A stretch of DNA of 64,000 nucleotides from Lithodes maja (GCA_037953745.1 JBAKBP010000764.1:145404-209403); one strand, 5' to 3'; shown: positions 11,916 through 23,477, numbered from the stretch's first letter. The notes: a model not told the origin generated them from the letters alone. A program made the numbers and translations.

Positions 11916-12100
11916 GATCGTGGACATGAGTGGGGGCGGAGAATTCCTAGGAGCGGCGGGCCTACTACAGTTCGGTTCAATGTTCAACTACACACAAAAG
12001 GCGACCCAGCGTTGTCGGGGCCTGGACTGTCACGTGTACACCACATGTATGGAGAAGCCAGAGGAAGAAGCCACCTTATTGTACACCTACTATTGGTCTA
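11916..12100 (+). CDS. Exon 1 seen of the LolA-like-domain gene
   Basis: A polypyrimidine-rich acceptor (TTTCTGTCCAG) precedes base 11916, and GTGAGT follows 12100. The exon is 185 bp, entered after 1 base of a codon and left after 1 base. It encodes a stretch starting IVDMSGGGEFLGAAGLL, with RCRGLDCHVYTTC and ending TLLYTYYWS. The CRG-x-x-C-x-V-Y block and the YYWS end match the C-terminal half of the repeat unit of large arthropod proteins with LolA-like domains. Exon 6 shows the parallel block (RGMQADVWVG ... YVWYFAS), so the protein contains at least two repeats. The role of these proteins is not known to me; many are predicted to be secreted or membrane-anchored. Upstream exons are not recognised. 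Confidence 0.8.
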
Positions 12101-12145
12101 GTGAGTTCGTCCATATTTTTGTCAACTTTTAAAAATACCTGTTAC

Positions 12146-12634
12146 TTAACCCTTGTCTATCGGGGCCCGACTTAAGTCCGTATCGAAAAATTTGGGCTAT
12201 GTGGCGGGGCCCGACTTATGTCCGAGTGCAATTTTGGCGCAATATTGGCTCTGAGAGAGAGACGAGTGATGGGAGGAGCATGGGTTACCTCATGACCGCT
12301 CGCCACGGCCGCCGTGGACCAACTGAGATGTACTCCACTTACATCCACCCTCACTCCCTCGCTACATACGTAATTATATAAAGAAATTACCATATTTTAG
12401 CGATTTTGCCCTTCGGTTGCACAATCGTTGCAAGACAACCAGTGATCGTAAAAGGATGGTTCGGGTGTCATTGGAAAGCTCAATTTACGCCCTTTCAGGG
12501 ATACATACTTGTATTACACTCTGGGCCTTGTTCATGCATGAAAAAGAGCACGGAAACAACCCTATTTATGGTAAAAAAAAAAATGCTGAGCGGCACAGTG
12601 AAATATACTTCACCACCCGCTCTTTGAGCGTTAA
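12146..12634. mobile_element. TTAA-flanked MITE (piggyBac-type), copy 1
   Basis: TTAA occurs at both ends (12146-12149 and 12631-12634). The left end reads TTAACCCTTGTCTATCGGGG; the right end on the minus strand starts TTAACGCTCAAAGAGCGGG. The interior is alignable along its whole length with 53429-53907, including GTGTCATTGGAAAGCTC and CCCTTTCAGGGATA. It lies in intron 1, 45 bp after the donor. TTAA duplication is the piggyBac hallmark; which transposase moves it is unknown. Confidence 0.85.
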
Positions 12635-13071
12635 TCAGTGCCGGTCTAGTGAGTTCTTGCTTGGTTTGTAGAATCATCATACATAATGATATTTATCAAT
12701 GTTTTACAATTATCTTTTACTTGATCGGCACTTGTGATTATATCTATACAACAGATTGACCGACTTTTGCTTCCCACCCTTTAACTTATTCTACATGAAT
12801 AGATTACCACTCTCTCTTACAAGAACTCCTTACTTTATTGTATTCCGGTTATAATTAAACAATTTTACTAAGTTTAAGAAGGAATTTTGTAAGTTAGAGG
12901 GTTAATTGATATATATATTTATATATGTTACCGGTTTGATTCCTAGAGAACTTTCCAAAACTGAGGATATTCATCTAATGTCAGCCAGATTAGAGTGAAA
13001 CCAGCATCCTCGTATACTGAAAAGGATAAAAGTAGGCCACTTTCTCTAACTAAAGGCCCAACCCTCCTTAG

Positions 13072-13232
13072 CTCCGGAGTGGAACATGCAGAACAACAAG
13101 GAACAAGTACCCATCGCAGTAGAGATATTCGGACACGGGGAGTGGGGCGGGCAGATCACAAGGGAAGTCATGATGCACATTGAGTTCTTCGACTTCCGGA
13201 GGGAGTGGATGCCCTCGCGCTACGAACTAGAG
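13072..13232 (+). CDS. Exon 2 seen of the LolA-like-domain gene
   Basis: The acceptor CCCTCCTTAG lies before 13072 and the donor GTATGG after 13232. The exon is 161 bp: 2 bases complete the codon left open by exon 1 (giving Thr), and the exit is in phase 0. It continues YYWS with TPEWNMQNNKEQVPIAVEIF and ends FRREWMPSRYELE. The order YYWS, then PEW, then a hydrophobic strand and a short acidic end before exon 3 (PPVDVYCHG) is what I expect at the border between two LolA-like repeats. It is the last exon before a 23-kb intron. Confidence 0.8.
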
Positions 13233-13269
13233 GTATGGCATTTAGTTGTTTTATTGGGAGCAGATCTAA

Positions 13270-13985
13270 ATGATCATAATCCTAAGTGGCTACAAACCAA
13301 ACAACTACAAACCAAAGTCACAATCCTAAACAGCCACAATCCTAAACGGCTTCAATCTTAAACGACCACAAACCAAACGTCTATAATCCTGAATTACCAC
13401 AATCCCAAGCGGCCGCAATCCTGAACGGTCACATACCAAACGACCAAAATTCTAAATGGCCACAAACCTAAATGGCCACAATCATTAACGGCCACATTCA
13501 TAAATAGCCATAATCCTAAATCCTTAAATGGCTACAAACTAAGCGGCCACAATCCTAAAATGCCACAATCCTAAACAGCCAAAAACCAGATGGCCACAAT
13601 CCTAAATTGCTACTAACGAAACGGCCATAAACCAAATTATCACAAACAAAATAGCCACAAACCAAATGGTCACAAACCTAAATGGCCACAATTCTAATTC
13701 GCCACATCTTAAACAGCCACAATCCTAAAGGCCACAAACCAAACATCAACAATCCTAAATTGCCAATATTGTAAATGGCCACAAGCCAAACAGTCACACG
13801 GCCAAACGGCCACAATCATAGATGGCTACAATCCAAAATAGCAACAAACTATACGGCCAAAATTCTAGGCGGCAAGAATCCTAAATGGCCACAAACCAAA
13901 TGACCTCAATCCTAAACAGACACAATCTTAGACAGCAAAAATCCTAAATGGCCACAGACCAAATTACCTCAACCCTAAATAGTTA
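13270..13985. repeat. Degenerate minisatellite in intron 2
   Basis: Many loose copies of a 15-16-bp unit of the type CCACAATCCTAAATGG alternate with CCACAAACCAAACGG. The alternation gives a rough 31-bp dimer. It is much more diverged than the arrays at 5668 and 39860. A GGTTAGGTTAGG tract follows at about 13984-13996. Confidence 0.85.
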
Positions 13986-14140
13986 AGGTTAGGTTAGGCT
14001 AAGTTAGTTGAGGCTGGACTTCATTATATTAGGTATCAGTTATGCTAGACAAAACCGGTATATGTGGATTCTTCTAATGGGGAGAAACTAAGAGTTAAAT
14101 ATATAAACACAATAATACACAAGGCGAGTTATGCAATAGG

Positions 14141-14401
14141 TACACTCGGATACCATAGTCTCTAGCCCACTCATATATATTCGTGAACTTCTCATATTTC
14201 TAAATATGAAAGTATATCTCTGGAAACGAAATTATGATTATAATTTTCTATACATCAACTACAAGACTATATAATTATACTATTTACTGAAAAGCAAGTT
14301 TTATCCAAAAAATCAACCCATATTGTTATAATTGCATAAAGAAAAGCATAGGGGTCCACGAATTCTTACGAGTGGGATAGAGACTATGGTATCCGAGTGT
14401 A
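14141..14401. mobile_element. MITE with about 45-bp terminal inverted repeats
   Basis: The left end TACACTCGGATACCATAGTC and the right end GACTATGGTATCCGAGTGTA are exact complements over 20 bp, and pairing continues less perfectly for about 25 bp more (CCCACTC / GAGTGGG and CGTGAA / CACG). Both ends are TA, which suits a Tc1/mariner-type target. The interior is AT-rich and non-coding. Confidence 0.8.
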
Positions 14402-14530
14402 CAAAACAACACTTTATATATACACGAAAATAATGCCTCGCACCACGAGATTGTACAGTATCATAATCTATGTTTTATTAATTTCACCACAACACCAAAC
14501 ACCTCCAATGCAATTAATTAAAGCATATAT

Positions 14531-14605
14531 GTGATCCACCAGGAATTGAACCCGGGTTATCACACACAGATTTTTAGACACCTTAACCATTACACCACCA
14601 AGACG
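14531..14605 (-). repeat. tRNA-like sequence, probable SINE head
   Basis: On the minus strand it reads CTTGGTGGTGTAATGG (box A like) and CCGGGTTCAATTCCTGG (box B and T-arm). I could not pair an acceptor stem, so it is more likely a SINE head or tRNA pseudogene than a working tRNA. Its sequence differs from the SINE family at 3956 and 7781. Confidence 0.6.
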
Positions 14606-14790
14606 GTTAATGAGAACGTACACAAAATATAATAACATGAAATAATATACAGTTTACTTGAGTTAGGGCAATAGTTAGTTACGGGCTTGAATGTGCTCTA
14701 AATATACGCACGAAATATAGCGTGATGATAGTAATGGAATTCAATATTCTCGTAGGTTCTTAGACTGAATCACAGTTTACTTCAATGGTA

Positions 14791-14892
14791 TTAACCCCTT
14801 CTGTACCGGCGACGTCTTTTTATTTTCACTCTAGCTCTATTTAGACGATTTGGTGAAGCTTAAAAAGGATCTGTGGTAGTAAAAAGGGTTAA
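14791..14892. mobile_element. Short TTAA MITE, 102 bp
   Basis: Ends are TTAACCCCTTCTGTACCGG and, on the minus strand, TTAACCCTTTTTACTACC. A second copy in the opposite orientation at 51514-52800 is split by a retrotransposon. A weaker inverted relative follows at about 14911-14990 (AAAATCGTCTAA ... GTCCCCGGCA). Confidence 0.75.
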
Positions 14893-15453
14893 GTGAGATA
14901 GTTCGAAGCCTGTTAATTGCTGAAGGCCCTTTTATAACTGAATAAAATCGTCTAACAGCAGCTAGAATGTCCCCGGCACTGAATGTAGTAATACAATATA
15001 ATTTTACAATTAGAATACATAGAAATGGTGTCTGCTAATACTTTGATGTTAGTTCACGGATACTTAGATATACAATAGTTTAACCTGCCCGTATACTGTA
15101 CTAAAATCCATTTCTTTTTAGCTCGACTCTAAATACTACGATCACAGGGAACAGTAATTATTCTATAGACGAAAGTAACTATAGTGCGAGATATTCACGA
15201 TGGATGTTGTTAGTCACAGTGAACTCCTGCTATTGAGTATCTTTTATGTTGGTGCTAGAGTGTCCAATCGTAATCGAATGATATTAACTAGGGGAAAACT
15301 AAGGATAGTAATTATGTGTAGTATCTTTCTGAAGGGCAAAATAGCTAAAATAAGAGACAATACTACGCTAATTATGTACTCGTGACTTCCCGGGTATAGG
15401 AGGGGGACTTAACAAAATTTCGCTTCTTACTGGTGATGGGGACTTGTGTTTAA
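14893..15453. other. Intronic non-coding stretch
   Basis: Apart from the weak MITE relative at 14911-14990, I see no gene or repeat. Confidence 0.5.
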
Positions 15454-15965
15454 CTATATATTCAGGGGTTTTATTGGCCGATCTCTCATCACAGCCTTTA
15501 ATTTTGGTAGAGGTGATTTTCTTCTTTCTCTATTAACTTTGTCATATGCTTTCTCAAGATTCATAAATGCCATGTATACCCTCTTATCTTCTTCACATGT
15601 TTTCTCTAGCATCTGTCTCACTGCAAAAAATTGATCCACACATCCTCTTCCACTTCGAAATCCACCATGTTCATCACTCACTTTTCCACCAGTAATTTCT
15701 TTCAATCTGTCAATCACTATTCTCGTATATACCTTACCAGCCACACTCAGCAGACATTTACATTAATTTCGTTCACCTTTACCTTTATACAATGGGACTA
15801 TCATTGCTATCATCCTATCCATTGGCACCACTTCATTTGTCCAAGCTTTAGAACATAATTTCCACAGCCAATCTATTGCTACTTCACCTCCATTCCTTAT
15901 CATTATACACTGTATTTGATCTACACCAGCAGCTTTTCAATTTCTTGACTTCTTTTCTGCATTCC
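15454..15965 (-). pseudogene. APE-type non-LTR reverse transcriptase remnant
   Basis: On the minus strand the translation runs KAAGVDQIQ, MIRNGGEVAIDWLWKLC, IVPLYKGKGER, then a break, then VAGKVYTRIVIDRL, HGGFRSGRGCVDQFFAVRQM and FMNLEKAYDKVNRE. This is the middle of an RT of the same broad type as 55853-57957 (GGFRKGRGCVDQ, MDLEKAYDRVDRE). It has frameshifts and stops, and the YADD block is absent. Both ends are truncated. Confidence 0.85.
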
Positions 15966-16744
15966 TTATTTCACTCTAGCTGTATTCCCTCTTTCTTGTC
16001 CGGAAGTATAACATCTGAGGTGAAGCCATTGATTTCGGGGAGGTGATGAGTGATTGGTGCTTCTGAATGTGCTTGCTTTTTTGTGGGCGAACTGTATTAT
16101 GTGTTCTTCTCCTGTCACCTCTTTTTCCTTTTTGTTGTGTCTCTTGCTGATCCTCCCTACCCCTTGTTGGAGTAAGGGCTGGCTACTGACTAACTGACTG
16201 ACTGAATCTCTTCTTAGGTGGTTCCGGTCTCACACACGGCTGGTGAGCCAATTGCCTCACAGATACCAGTCTCACACACGGCAGGTGAGAAAGGTGCCTT
16301 GCAGAGTTGCCAGCCTCATACATGGCTGGGGATCGATCCCAAGCTTGTGCCAGTCTCACACTTGGCAGCGACCAAACAAAAGGGGGTGAAGTTTTGATAT
16401 GGTTGCTTGGTTGCTTGCCATGGTGTTCACTTTGCCTGTGTTGCCCTGGTTGATAATTTTGAGGGCTAGAAGGGCCTGTTCTGGTCCAGCTGTTATTTTG
16501 GTGGTGGTAGAAGGCATCCAGTTTTGGTGGCAGCTGGTGCGGCGGTTGTTCCGCACAGAAAAAGCATACTAGGCCTCTACTATGGCGGCGTTTACGCCCT
16601 TCTGGCGTGGCCGCTGTAGTCATGGTGACCAAGGCTATTTTTAATATTGGCATTACAGTTATGCTACTTTAGGTTACTTTGCCTTACAAAACACCTTCTC
16701 TTTCTATCATTACTTTCTACTACAAACACATTACATGGTTCCAT
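15966..16744. other. Non-coding stretch with short imperfect repeats
   Basis: No gene is supported. Between 16220 and 16375 the motif CAGTCTCACACACGGC recurs four times in diverged form. An open minus frame of 156 codons at 16183-16653 covers it but has no recognisable domain. Confidence 0.5.
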
Positions 16745-16979
16745 GTCAGTTGAACCAGTGCCACTTCAACCAGTGCCACTTTAACCAGTGCTAACTCAAC
16801 CAGTGGCCACTTCAACCAGTGACCATTTCAACCAGTGACCATTTTAACCAGTAACCTAACCTAACCTAACCTAACCTAACCTAACCTACTGGTTAAAATG
16901 GTCACTGGTTGAAGTGGCCACTGGTTGAGTTAGCACTGGTTAAAGTGGCACTGGTTGAAGTGGCACTGGTTCAACTGAC
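16745..16979. repeat. Inverted repeat with a telomeric (CCTAA)n loop
   Basis: The left arm (16745-16853, 109 bp) and right arm (16887-16979, 93 bp) appear to be identical complements, except that the left arm has one extra 16-bp unit. The arms are made of 15-16-bp units of the type CAACCAGTGCCACTT. The 33-bp loop (16854-16886) consists only of the arthropod telomere repeat CCTAA. See findings. Confidence 0.95.
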
Positions 16980-17029
16980 CTGTCACCACATTACATAGGC
17001 CTACTACACTTGCTTGCAATATTGCATAC

Positions 17030-18055
17030 ACAATGACAAAATTACGCCCAGCCTCGGAGTCCTCAGGGTGTGGGACCATAAATGTCCCCATCAGTTCGGA
17101 CCCTTGTTGCAGACTCCGAAAAGTGCCCTGGACCTCTACCTTCTACTCTGTCTATCAATTTCTGTAACATTCACAGCCTTTATTCCAACTTCCTCTCTGT
17201 AGAACATCATCTTACTTCTACCAAACCTGACTTACATTTCCTCACCGAAACTCAGTTGTATAAGGCAACAGACAGCAAACCCTTCTCTATATCCTCTTAA
17301 TATAATCTATCCTCAATTCAAAGCCAAAGGTGGATGTTGCGTGTATGTACGCAACAATCTTACTTGCTCTCGTGTTCCCAACTTTGACTCTTCTGAATTC
17401 TCAACTATCTGGCTTAAGCTATCTTGTTACTCTCTCATAAAATATATCTATGCTGTTTATCTCTCCCCTAATTCTACTGACTATCCAAAATTCTTCGACT
17501 ATTTTACTTCTAAAATGGAGCACATTCTATCCATTACTCCCTTCTCTGAAATCTCCATCTTTGGAGATTTCAATGTTCACCACCACTAGTGGCTCTCCTC
17601 TAATTTCACTGACCAACCTGGTGAACAAGCCTACATCTTTTCTATCCTAAATGACCTAGAGCAGTTAGTTCAGCACCCCACCCGTATTCCCGGATCGCCT
17701 TGGAGATCGGCTCAACATCCTCGACTTATTTCTAACCTCTAATCCTTCTGCTTATACTGTAAATCTTCTCTCTCCGTTGGGCTTTTCCAATCAAAACCTA
17801 ATCTCTGTCACCTGTCCTGACTCTCCAGTACGGCCTTCTGACCCACCCAGCCGGCGACGCTTGTTGTTTTTCTAGCGCTGCCGACTGGCTCTACGGCAGT
17901 ACTTCTTGGATTTCCCATAGAATGATTTTTGCTTCCGTGGCTGGGGACTCTCAGAGAGTGCCGAGCACATTACTGAGGTACTCTTTTCGGACATGGAAGT
18001 ATACATCCCATTCTGTTTCTCCCAGACTAACTCACAAAAATCTTGGTTTACTCAC
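17030..18055 (+). pseudogene. Jockey-like element J1, endonuclease part (5' half of a split copy)
   Basis: Broken frames encode an APE-type endonuclease: LSINFCNIHSLYSNF, KPDLHFLTETQL, CCVYVRNNLTC, FGDFNVHHH (the conserved GDFN block near 17570) and then HPTRIP. The linker WNDFCF-like and SQKSWFTH end at about 18055. Two or more stops and shifts break it. The same protein continues at 23866, after a 5.8-kb insertion: the joint falls inside the linker that is continuous in the copy at 10176-11717. Confidence 0.85.
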
Positions 18056-18086
18056 TAGTACATGCTGCTATGTCACATTTTTGGCT

Positions 18087-18195
18087 GTCGTGGAAAATTC
18101 ATATAGATTTTTGCCAATGTGTTTTTTTTTTTTGTTAGCCTAGAGTACTAGGAGCATGAAAAATGTGTTTGGCATTTTTTCTGAGGTCATCTTGA
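18087..18195. repeat. Left inverted repeat of the Academ-like element
   Basis: It contains CATATAGATTTTTGCCAATG, a T-run and GTGTTTGGCATTTTTT, with the motif order mirrored at 23680-23783. The first 20 bases match exactly; the middle has diverged. Confidence 0.9.
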
Positions 18196-18582
18196 CATTT
18201 TTTTAGCCTGTTAAAGAAGATCGGGTGGTATCGCCAAAAACTGAATTTTTTTGCCGCAAATTGCACAAGTTTCGAACTGTTTGACTGTCTATGGGGGTGT
18301 GAAGTGTGATGTACCCTATATTTGTGCATATCAATGCAATGAGTAAAGCAGTATTTTTTTATTATTTTATCATAAGTCAAATTCTGTGAGAAGAAATTAT
18401 TGTAAAATACGTTTATATAATACTTTTACTTTCCATCAGATTTATAATTTTTTTGGTATTTTTTTATCAAATGACAGTATGACAGTTAACCTCTGTTGCA
18501 AAAATGAGACACTTTGATTGTTTAAATAAAAGAACAGTTACTATGTTATGTTCCTGAGACAAGTTCATGTCAAGTCTGATAC

Positions 18583-21500
18583 TCATTCAGTGTCAGATTC
18601 GTCACTAGCTTCGCCCACATCAGCCAAGTTTTTACATCCATCTGGATCACACTTGCATAACTCTGTGCAGGGCATTTGGTTTTCGCGGCAGGAACATCGC
18701 CCACTACATTAACTCTTTGTGCATTTACACCGAACCAACTGTAAGATGGAATCTGGAGCCAGAGGTATTCTGCTTAACTTGGGAACGAAATGTCCCGAAG
18801 TGTCATTGATGGACCATCCCAATTCAGTTGGTGCTGGAACGGTTGGTTGTGGAATTAAGGCCTGCCTCCAGATTAAGCACTGGTAATGTGCCCGTTGAAT
18901 GTGCTAGTGCAATGATCCTTGTGTTGGGGGCAGCTTCTCGATTCCTTGTTTGGTGTTGAGTCCACGAAAATGAAACCATCTGAGTGCCGCAGCTTGACTA
19001 TTACCTGCGTTCTTTGGACCGAGTAACTTGCAGATGAATTCTTCACAAAGACCCAGCACTTCACAGGATGGTTCACTCTCCTGCCCCAGACGAGCAAGTG
19101 CACCAACAATGTCATCACCACAGTCCATAAACGCCTTCCACCATGAAGTTTTGCTCTTGCCGAATATCCTTCCAGTTGTGTCACACCCGCTTATGGCATG
19201 AAATCCCATCAAGGCTTGAGCACGTTCCTCACCAAGTGCATTTTGGATAGGCAACAAAGGCAGTACACGTCGATTGGTTCCAGTGCCCATTATCATAGCT
19301 GCATCCTCGCCTAAGACTGCCAAATTGTGTATGGCAAGTACCAGCACATCTGTGTCCTGGGAGTAGATGTGAACAGTAAGTCCAAGTTTGCGTGCTTCAC
19401 TGGCGTAGTATATCAGCAACGTATCTGCCTCGTCATGCTTGGCAGCATGACAACTGCCAGATGTGTTGGACTGGACACCTTGACAAGTGATAGTGGTTAC
19501 GTCTGCTGTGCAGTTGACAACAATCTGTTGGGCCAAGAATATTGTCAGAAGCTCCTTCGTCTTGGTACTACTGAGGAACTTGGTAAGATCTTTAATACGC
19601 GTGTTTCTGTCGACTTTGTATTCTGTTCCCCTGGGACGCTTGGCTCCACTGCGACGCTGTCTTGTTATCTCTTTCAATGAGGACTGGCAGTATTGGTCAA
19701 ACACCACGTAGCACTTCGAGTAAGGGCGACTTTTGGAGTTGATGGCATTGACGAAATGCTCTGCCAGGTCTCCACATGATGATATTTTGTCCTTGAAAAC
19801 GGCCATCTCATGAACTACTGCCATGGCATCGATGATAATAGAAGCTCTATCAAGTGGTAAGTCATCCAGTAAAGGTGCATCAGCTTGGCCATTTTCAGCT
19901 GATCCATGGTTCTCCAGATGGTGAATGAGCTGTGATTTGTCGTTGCATGGATGCAACAAGCCATCTGGTGTCATCAGCATGTGATTGATTGGGGAAAACT
20001 CGTATGTGCTGAGAGCTTCCTTGAAGTCAACATCTCTGGATGATCGGGTCAGGATCAGAAGCCTTGACATCAACGAGTTTGAAGCTTTCAAAGTAACTTG
20101 TTCTCCAATCTTTGTGCGAGTGGATTTGTTGTTGTCGTTCCAGCCTAGATGTTTCACTTTCGTCAACTTTCCCCAGAGGTTCTGATCACCGCAAATTCGT
20201 TCGTCCACAAACTTCTGATATGCAGATGAACCACGTTCCACCGTGCCAAGAATATTTTCCTGCACATCTTCCTTGATGATGATGTTTTTAGTGAGGTGTA
20301 CAAGCTTATGTTCTGTGCCATAACTTGTTTCTCCTACCTTAAAAGGATTTGATTTGCGCAGAACTTCCTTCAGGCAGTGTACTTGTTTCTCCTGCTGCTG
20401 AAGTTTTCTCTGTGACAGATCATGGTGCCGAGTTGGAACATCAGATGCCAAACCAAGCATTTCTTCAGTTTCCTTGGACAAACGTGAAAGCTCAGTTGTA
20501 CTCAGGCAATACTTGAGCAGGGTTTCTGGACTGGTGGTGATCCCGTCGATTCCTCCATCTGCTTTGTGTGTTTTGTTAACATGCTCTTGGGCCTGGTCAA
20601 CTCTGATGGCTGTGAAATTCACTCCACTCTTTTGGACCACAAAGCCGCCATTCACAAACTCTTCCCAGATGTCAGGGTGAGTATCCTTTAGGCTGTACAT
20701 ACGGGCAATATATTCAGGAATGTGCATCGCATAGTCCATTCTATTGTATGCGAAAAACCAAACACACATATTTTCCAGTGATCCCAATTGGACGTCCCAC
20801 ATGCCACGTCGTGTGCTCCTTTGGAACCGCAAGAGATTCTCAACTTGCTGCATATACATCCGGACCCACCTAAACATTGGGTACTTCTGGCATTTTGAGT
20901 CAAAATCACGCATCAGTTTTGGTAGCTCGAGCTCCTGAATCTTTTGCACTAAGGCATGTTGACATTTGCCAATATCACTGTGCGTTTTGCATGCATTTGA
21001 GAGGATCACAGCTGCATCTTTCATTGCAGGGTAGATTTCCGGATGTTCCTCGAAGAATGCCTCAAAGTACAGATCTGAAAATACCTGCAAGGTAATTTGG
21101 TGACATCTAACTGCTCGATTGAAGTGATTCCCGCTCAGTATCTGACTGACAGCAGCTGTGCCATACAAGCCACTTTCGACCCACAACTCATCAAGGCCAC
21201 TTCCTTCGACTGTTTTCCCAAGACAACGCAAGGCACATAATTCAATATGGAATTGACCCGGAGAAAGGATCCACTTGTCAGCATAGGTGTCTGGCTGTAG
21301 GTAAGCCAGTTTAAAGGCACGTTTGTAGAGATCCATATCAAGCCATACACACACAGGTTGTGGACGATTATCACCTACTACCATCTGGTTGAGTTTGTTA
21401 AGTCCAACCAACGCTGTAACCAAGGTGTCCCAGTCCTGTGGTGGAGCATTTATCAGCGGGAGTGCATGGATGTTATCTATCTTTTTGGTTGACACGGACA

Positions 21501-23409
21501 GTAGTGAATTGAACACTGGGACTTGCTGAGTATTTGCGTCTTCACTTGGATCAGTAGATTCTGGTACATTTGATCTGTTGATATATCGAGCCAATAGCCA
21601 AGCAGTGTCCTGCACTGATGAGTCCGCCAAGCAGTCCTGGTGCTGTAGCGGCTCAAACTCCACGTAATGGGGGCTCAATGTTGGCTTTGGAGTCCCTGTT
21701 ATGGTGCAATGGCTCAAGGCCACTCCAGTCTTTGGTACATCTTTCAGTGTACTAGAGGCGCCGTGAGGTTTCAGATGCAAAGGCTTTGAGATTTTGGCAG
21801 CTTCACCATTGTCAACGTGAGTTTGATAGACAGCTGAAGCAAGCGCATGAAACGAATTCTTTCCATCTGTAGTATCTACTTGTGCGTCGATGTTGTCTAT
21901 TGATGCCCTGAGTGGCTGCCCAACAAAAAGGTTAGGGGGTACATAGACACTTTGGTTGTCCGCCATGTTTTCTTGGACAGCAGCTGCAAGCTGACCAACG
22001 CGTTCTGTAGCATGATGATATGATACTCCAGCTCCAGTATTTGACAATATGTCTATCGTTTTCTTGCTTCTTTTGGCATAATAGAAGTGCAGTGATAGCC
22101 CTAAAGTGAGGGGAGTCTCTTTTCTGCTTCGAAATGAGCTTGCACAAGACTTAGGTTGGTGCCTGATCTGCCTCTTGGTTTTGTGGCTCTGAATTATCAT
22201 TTGAGCCAAGTTTGTGCATCTAGAATGTACTTCTTGACTTCGGACTTCTGAAACAACTGCTGTGTCACCCTGAACGATCCATTTCAACAGCCATATCAAC
22301 TCATTTGGGATGACATTTTCTTGGTTGCTGATTGAGCCCTCAAACTCCCATGGCTTGGATTGGTCAATAGCTGTGCGGACTATTTTTGTGCATTTGAGTA
22401 TTGTAGTCATCTCTTCTTTGTCATTCAAAGTTGAAGTTTGCCATATTGCGGCGTCAGAAACACTGGAAGAATGGATCAAATCTGATTTTGCTGGATTGGC
22501 AGAACTTGTGAAGGCAACACCGTCAACATGCTGTCGGATCTTTTCCTTCAGGCACTGATGAGAAACTGTATGTGGGAGATTATGCTGATGCATGATTTTT
22601 TGATAGTCATTCTGCGCTTCACTGACTGGAATAAATTCTCCAGAAGATGTCCGGTCCTGCAGCTGACTGAAAAAATGTACCTCTGCAGCAATAAACTTTC
22701 TGTCACCTTCAATATCTGGAATTTCAGCATCAAATTCCAGTGTTGTTTCCTGCTTTCTGCGAGTTGTTAGCTTCTGCCATTCAATGGTCATACATGACTT
22801 ATGATACAGTAAGTCTCTCGACAAAGCATCTTTCTCATTCAGCAGTTCCGAATAGTTTATTTTCCAGGTTGTGTTGTCACTTTCTTTTACCACAGCTGCT
22901 ATTTGCTCCCCAATGTTTTCAGTTTGGCACATGTGAGTATTTTCGGCTGTCGCTCTTTGACAGAAGAAACACAATTCTTTTCGCACCTTTGGAATGGACG
23001 AATGTGTTACTTTCCGTTGTGATCCTGTATGTGACGTAGATGGAACACTTGGGGTACGACTGCTCAGTGGCCGACCTTTTCGTCTGATCAGTACTGTGGT
23101 ATCACCCTTTTCGAGGGCTTTGCTGTGGCGGGTCTTGGCTCGCTGTATGTCTGTTTTGTTCGTGGCCTCAGCATAGCATTTCTGGTGCCACACTGCACTG
23201 TTAGTTTGAAGATCTTGCGGCTCCAGATTAACCAGACGTTGCGACATAGATATGTATTTTTGTTCTCCATAGTCTGACCTTTCTCTCACACACTCCAGGA
23301 AACGAATATAGCTGTCTGGCTTTGGTGTATTGGCTGTTTCATTTGTATTTTCTTGACATACGATACACTGTCTGTAGTTGTTTTCTATCTTGCGTCGCTT
23401 GGTTTCCAT
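18583..23409 (-). pseudogene. Academ-like transposase: zinc motifs, FEN1/XPG-like nuclease, Cys-rich tail
   Basis: The frame is open from 23433 to a TAG at 18904-18906 and continues in frame to TGA at 18583-18585, past a second stop (TAA). I start at the Met at 23409, because a splice-acceptor-like tract (TTTTTTCTTTGTTCACAG on the minus strand) lies just before it and makes the eight preceding codons probably intronic. Residues about 15-78 and 147-206 form two C-x2-C ... H-x2-C zinc motifs. From about 1182 to 1440 is a FEN1/XPG-like nuclease: IIIDAM, VVFDQY, HDEADT (about 1326), QDTDVLVL (about 1351) and the helix-hairpin block GCDTT (about 1408). The tail beyond the first stop holds eight or nine Cys in C-x-C spacing (tesmin-like). 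The middle of the protein is unrecognised. The two stops make it a recently disabled gene. A host gene is less likely because inverted repeats enclose it. Confidence 0.8.
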
Positions 23410-23477
23410 GTTCTGTGAACAAAGAAAAAACAATTAGAAAAAACAAAAAAGCAAATGAACAAATTCTCGTAAAATTA

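Noticed and set aside
12091..12665. A 14-base match GGTCTAGTGAGTTC at the exon 1 donor and again at about 12646, as a duplicated splice site
   Set aside because: The match does not extend beyond 14 bases on either side, and the TTAA MITE boundaries explain the segment between. Chance cannot be excluded.
13086..13361. A 91-codon gene extending past exon 2
   Set aside because: The conserved segment ends at the GTATGG donor (13232); beyond it the frame enters a degenerate minisatellite.
14531..14605. A functional tRNA gene
   Set aside because: Promoter boxes are present, but no acceptor stem can be formed by eye. A SINE head or pseudogene is more likely.
16183..16653. A 156-codon minus-strand frame as a new gene
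   Set aside because: It crosses short diverged repeats, has no recognisable domain or conserved block and no supporting signal.
18904..23433. The 1509-codon frame as an intact host gene ending at 18904
   Set aside because: Inverted repeats enclose it, it interrupts a retrotransposon, and the frame clearly continues past the stop into the family's Cys-rich tail.
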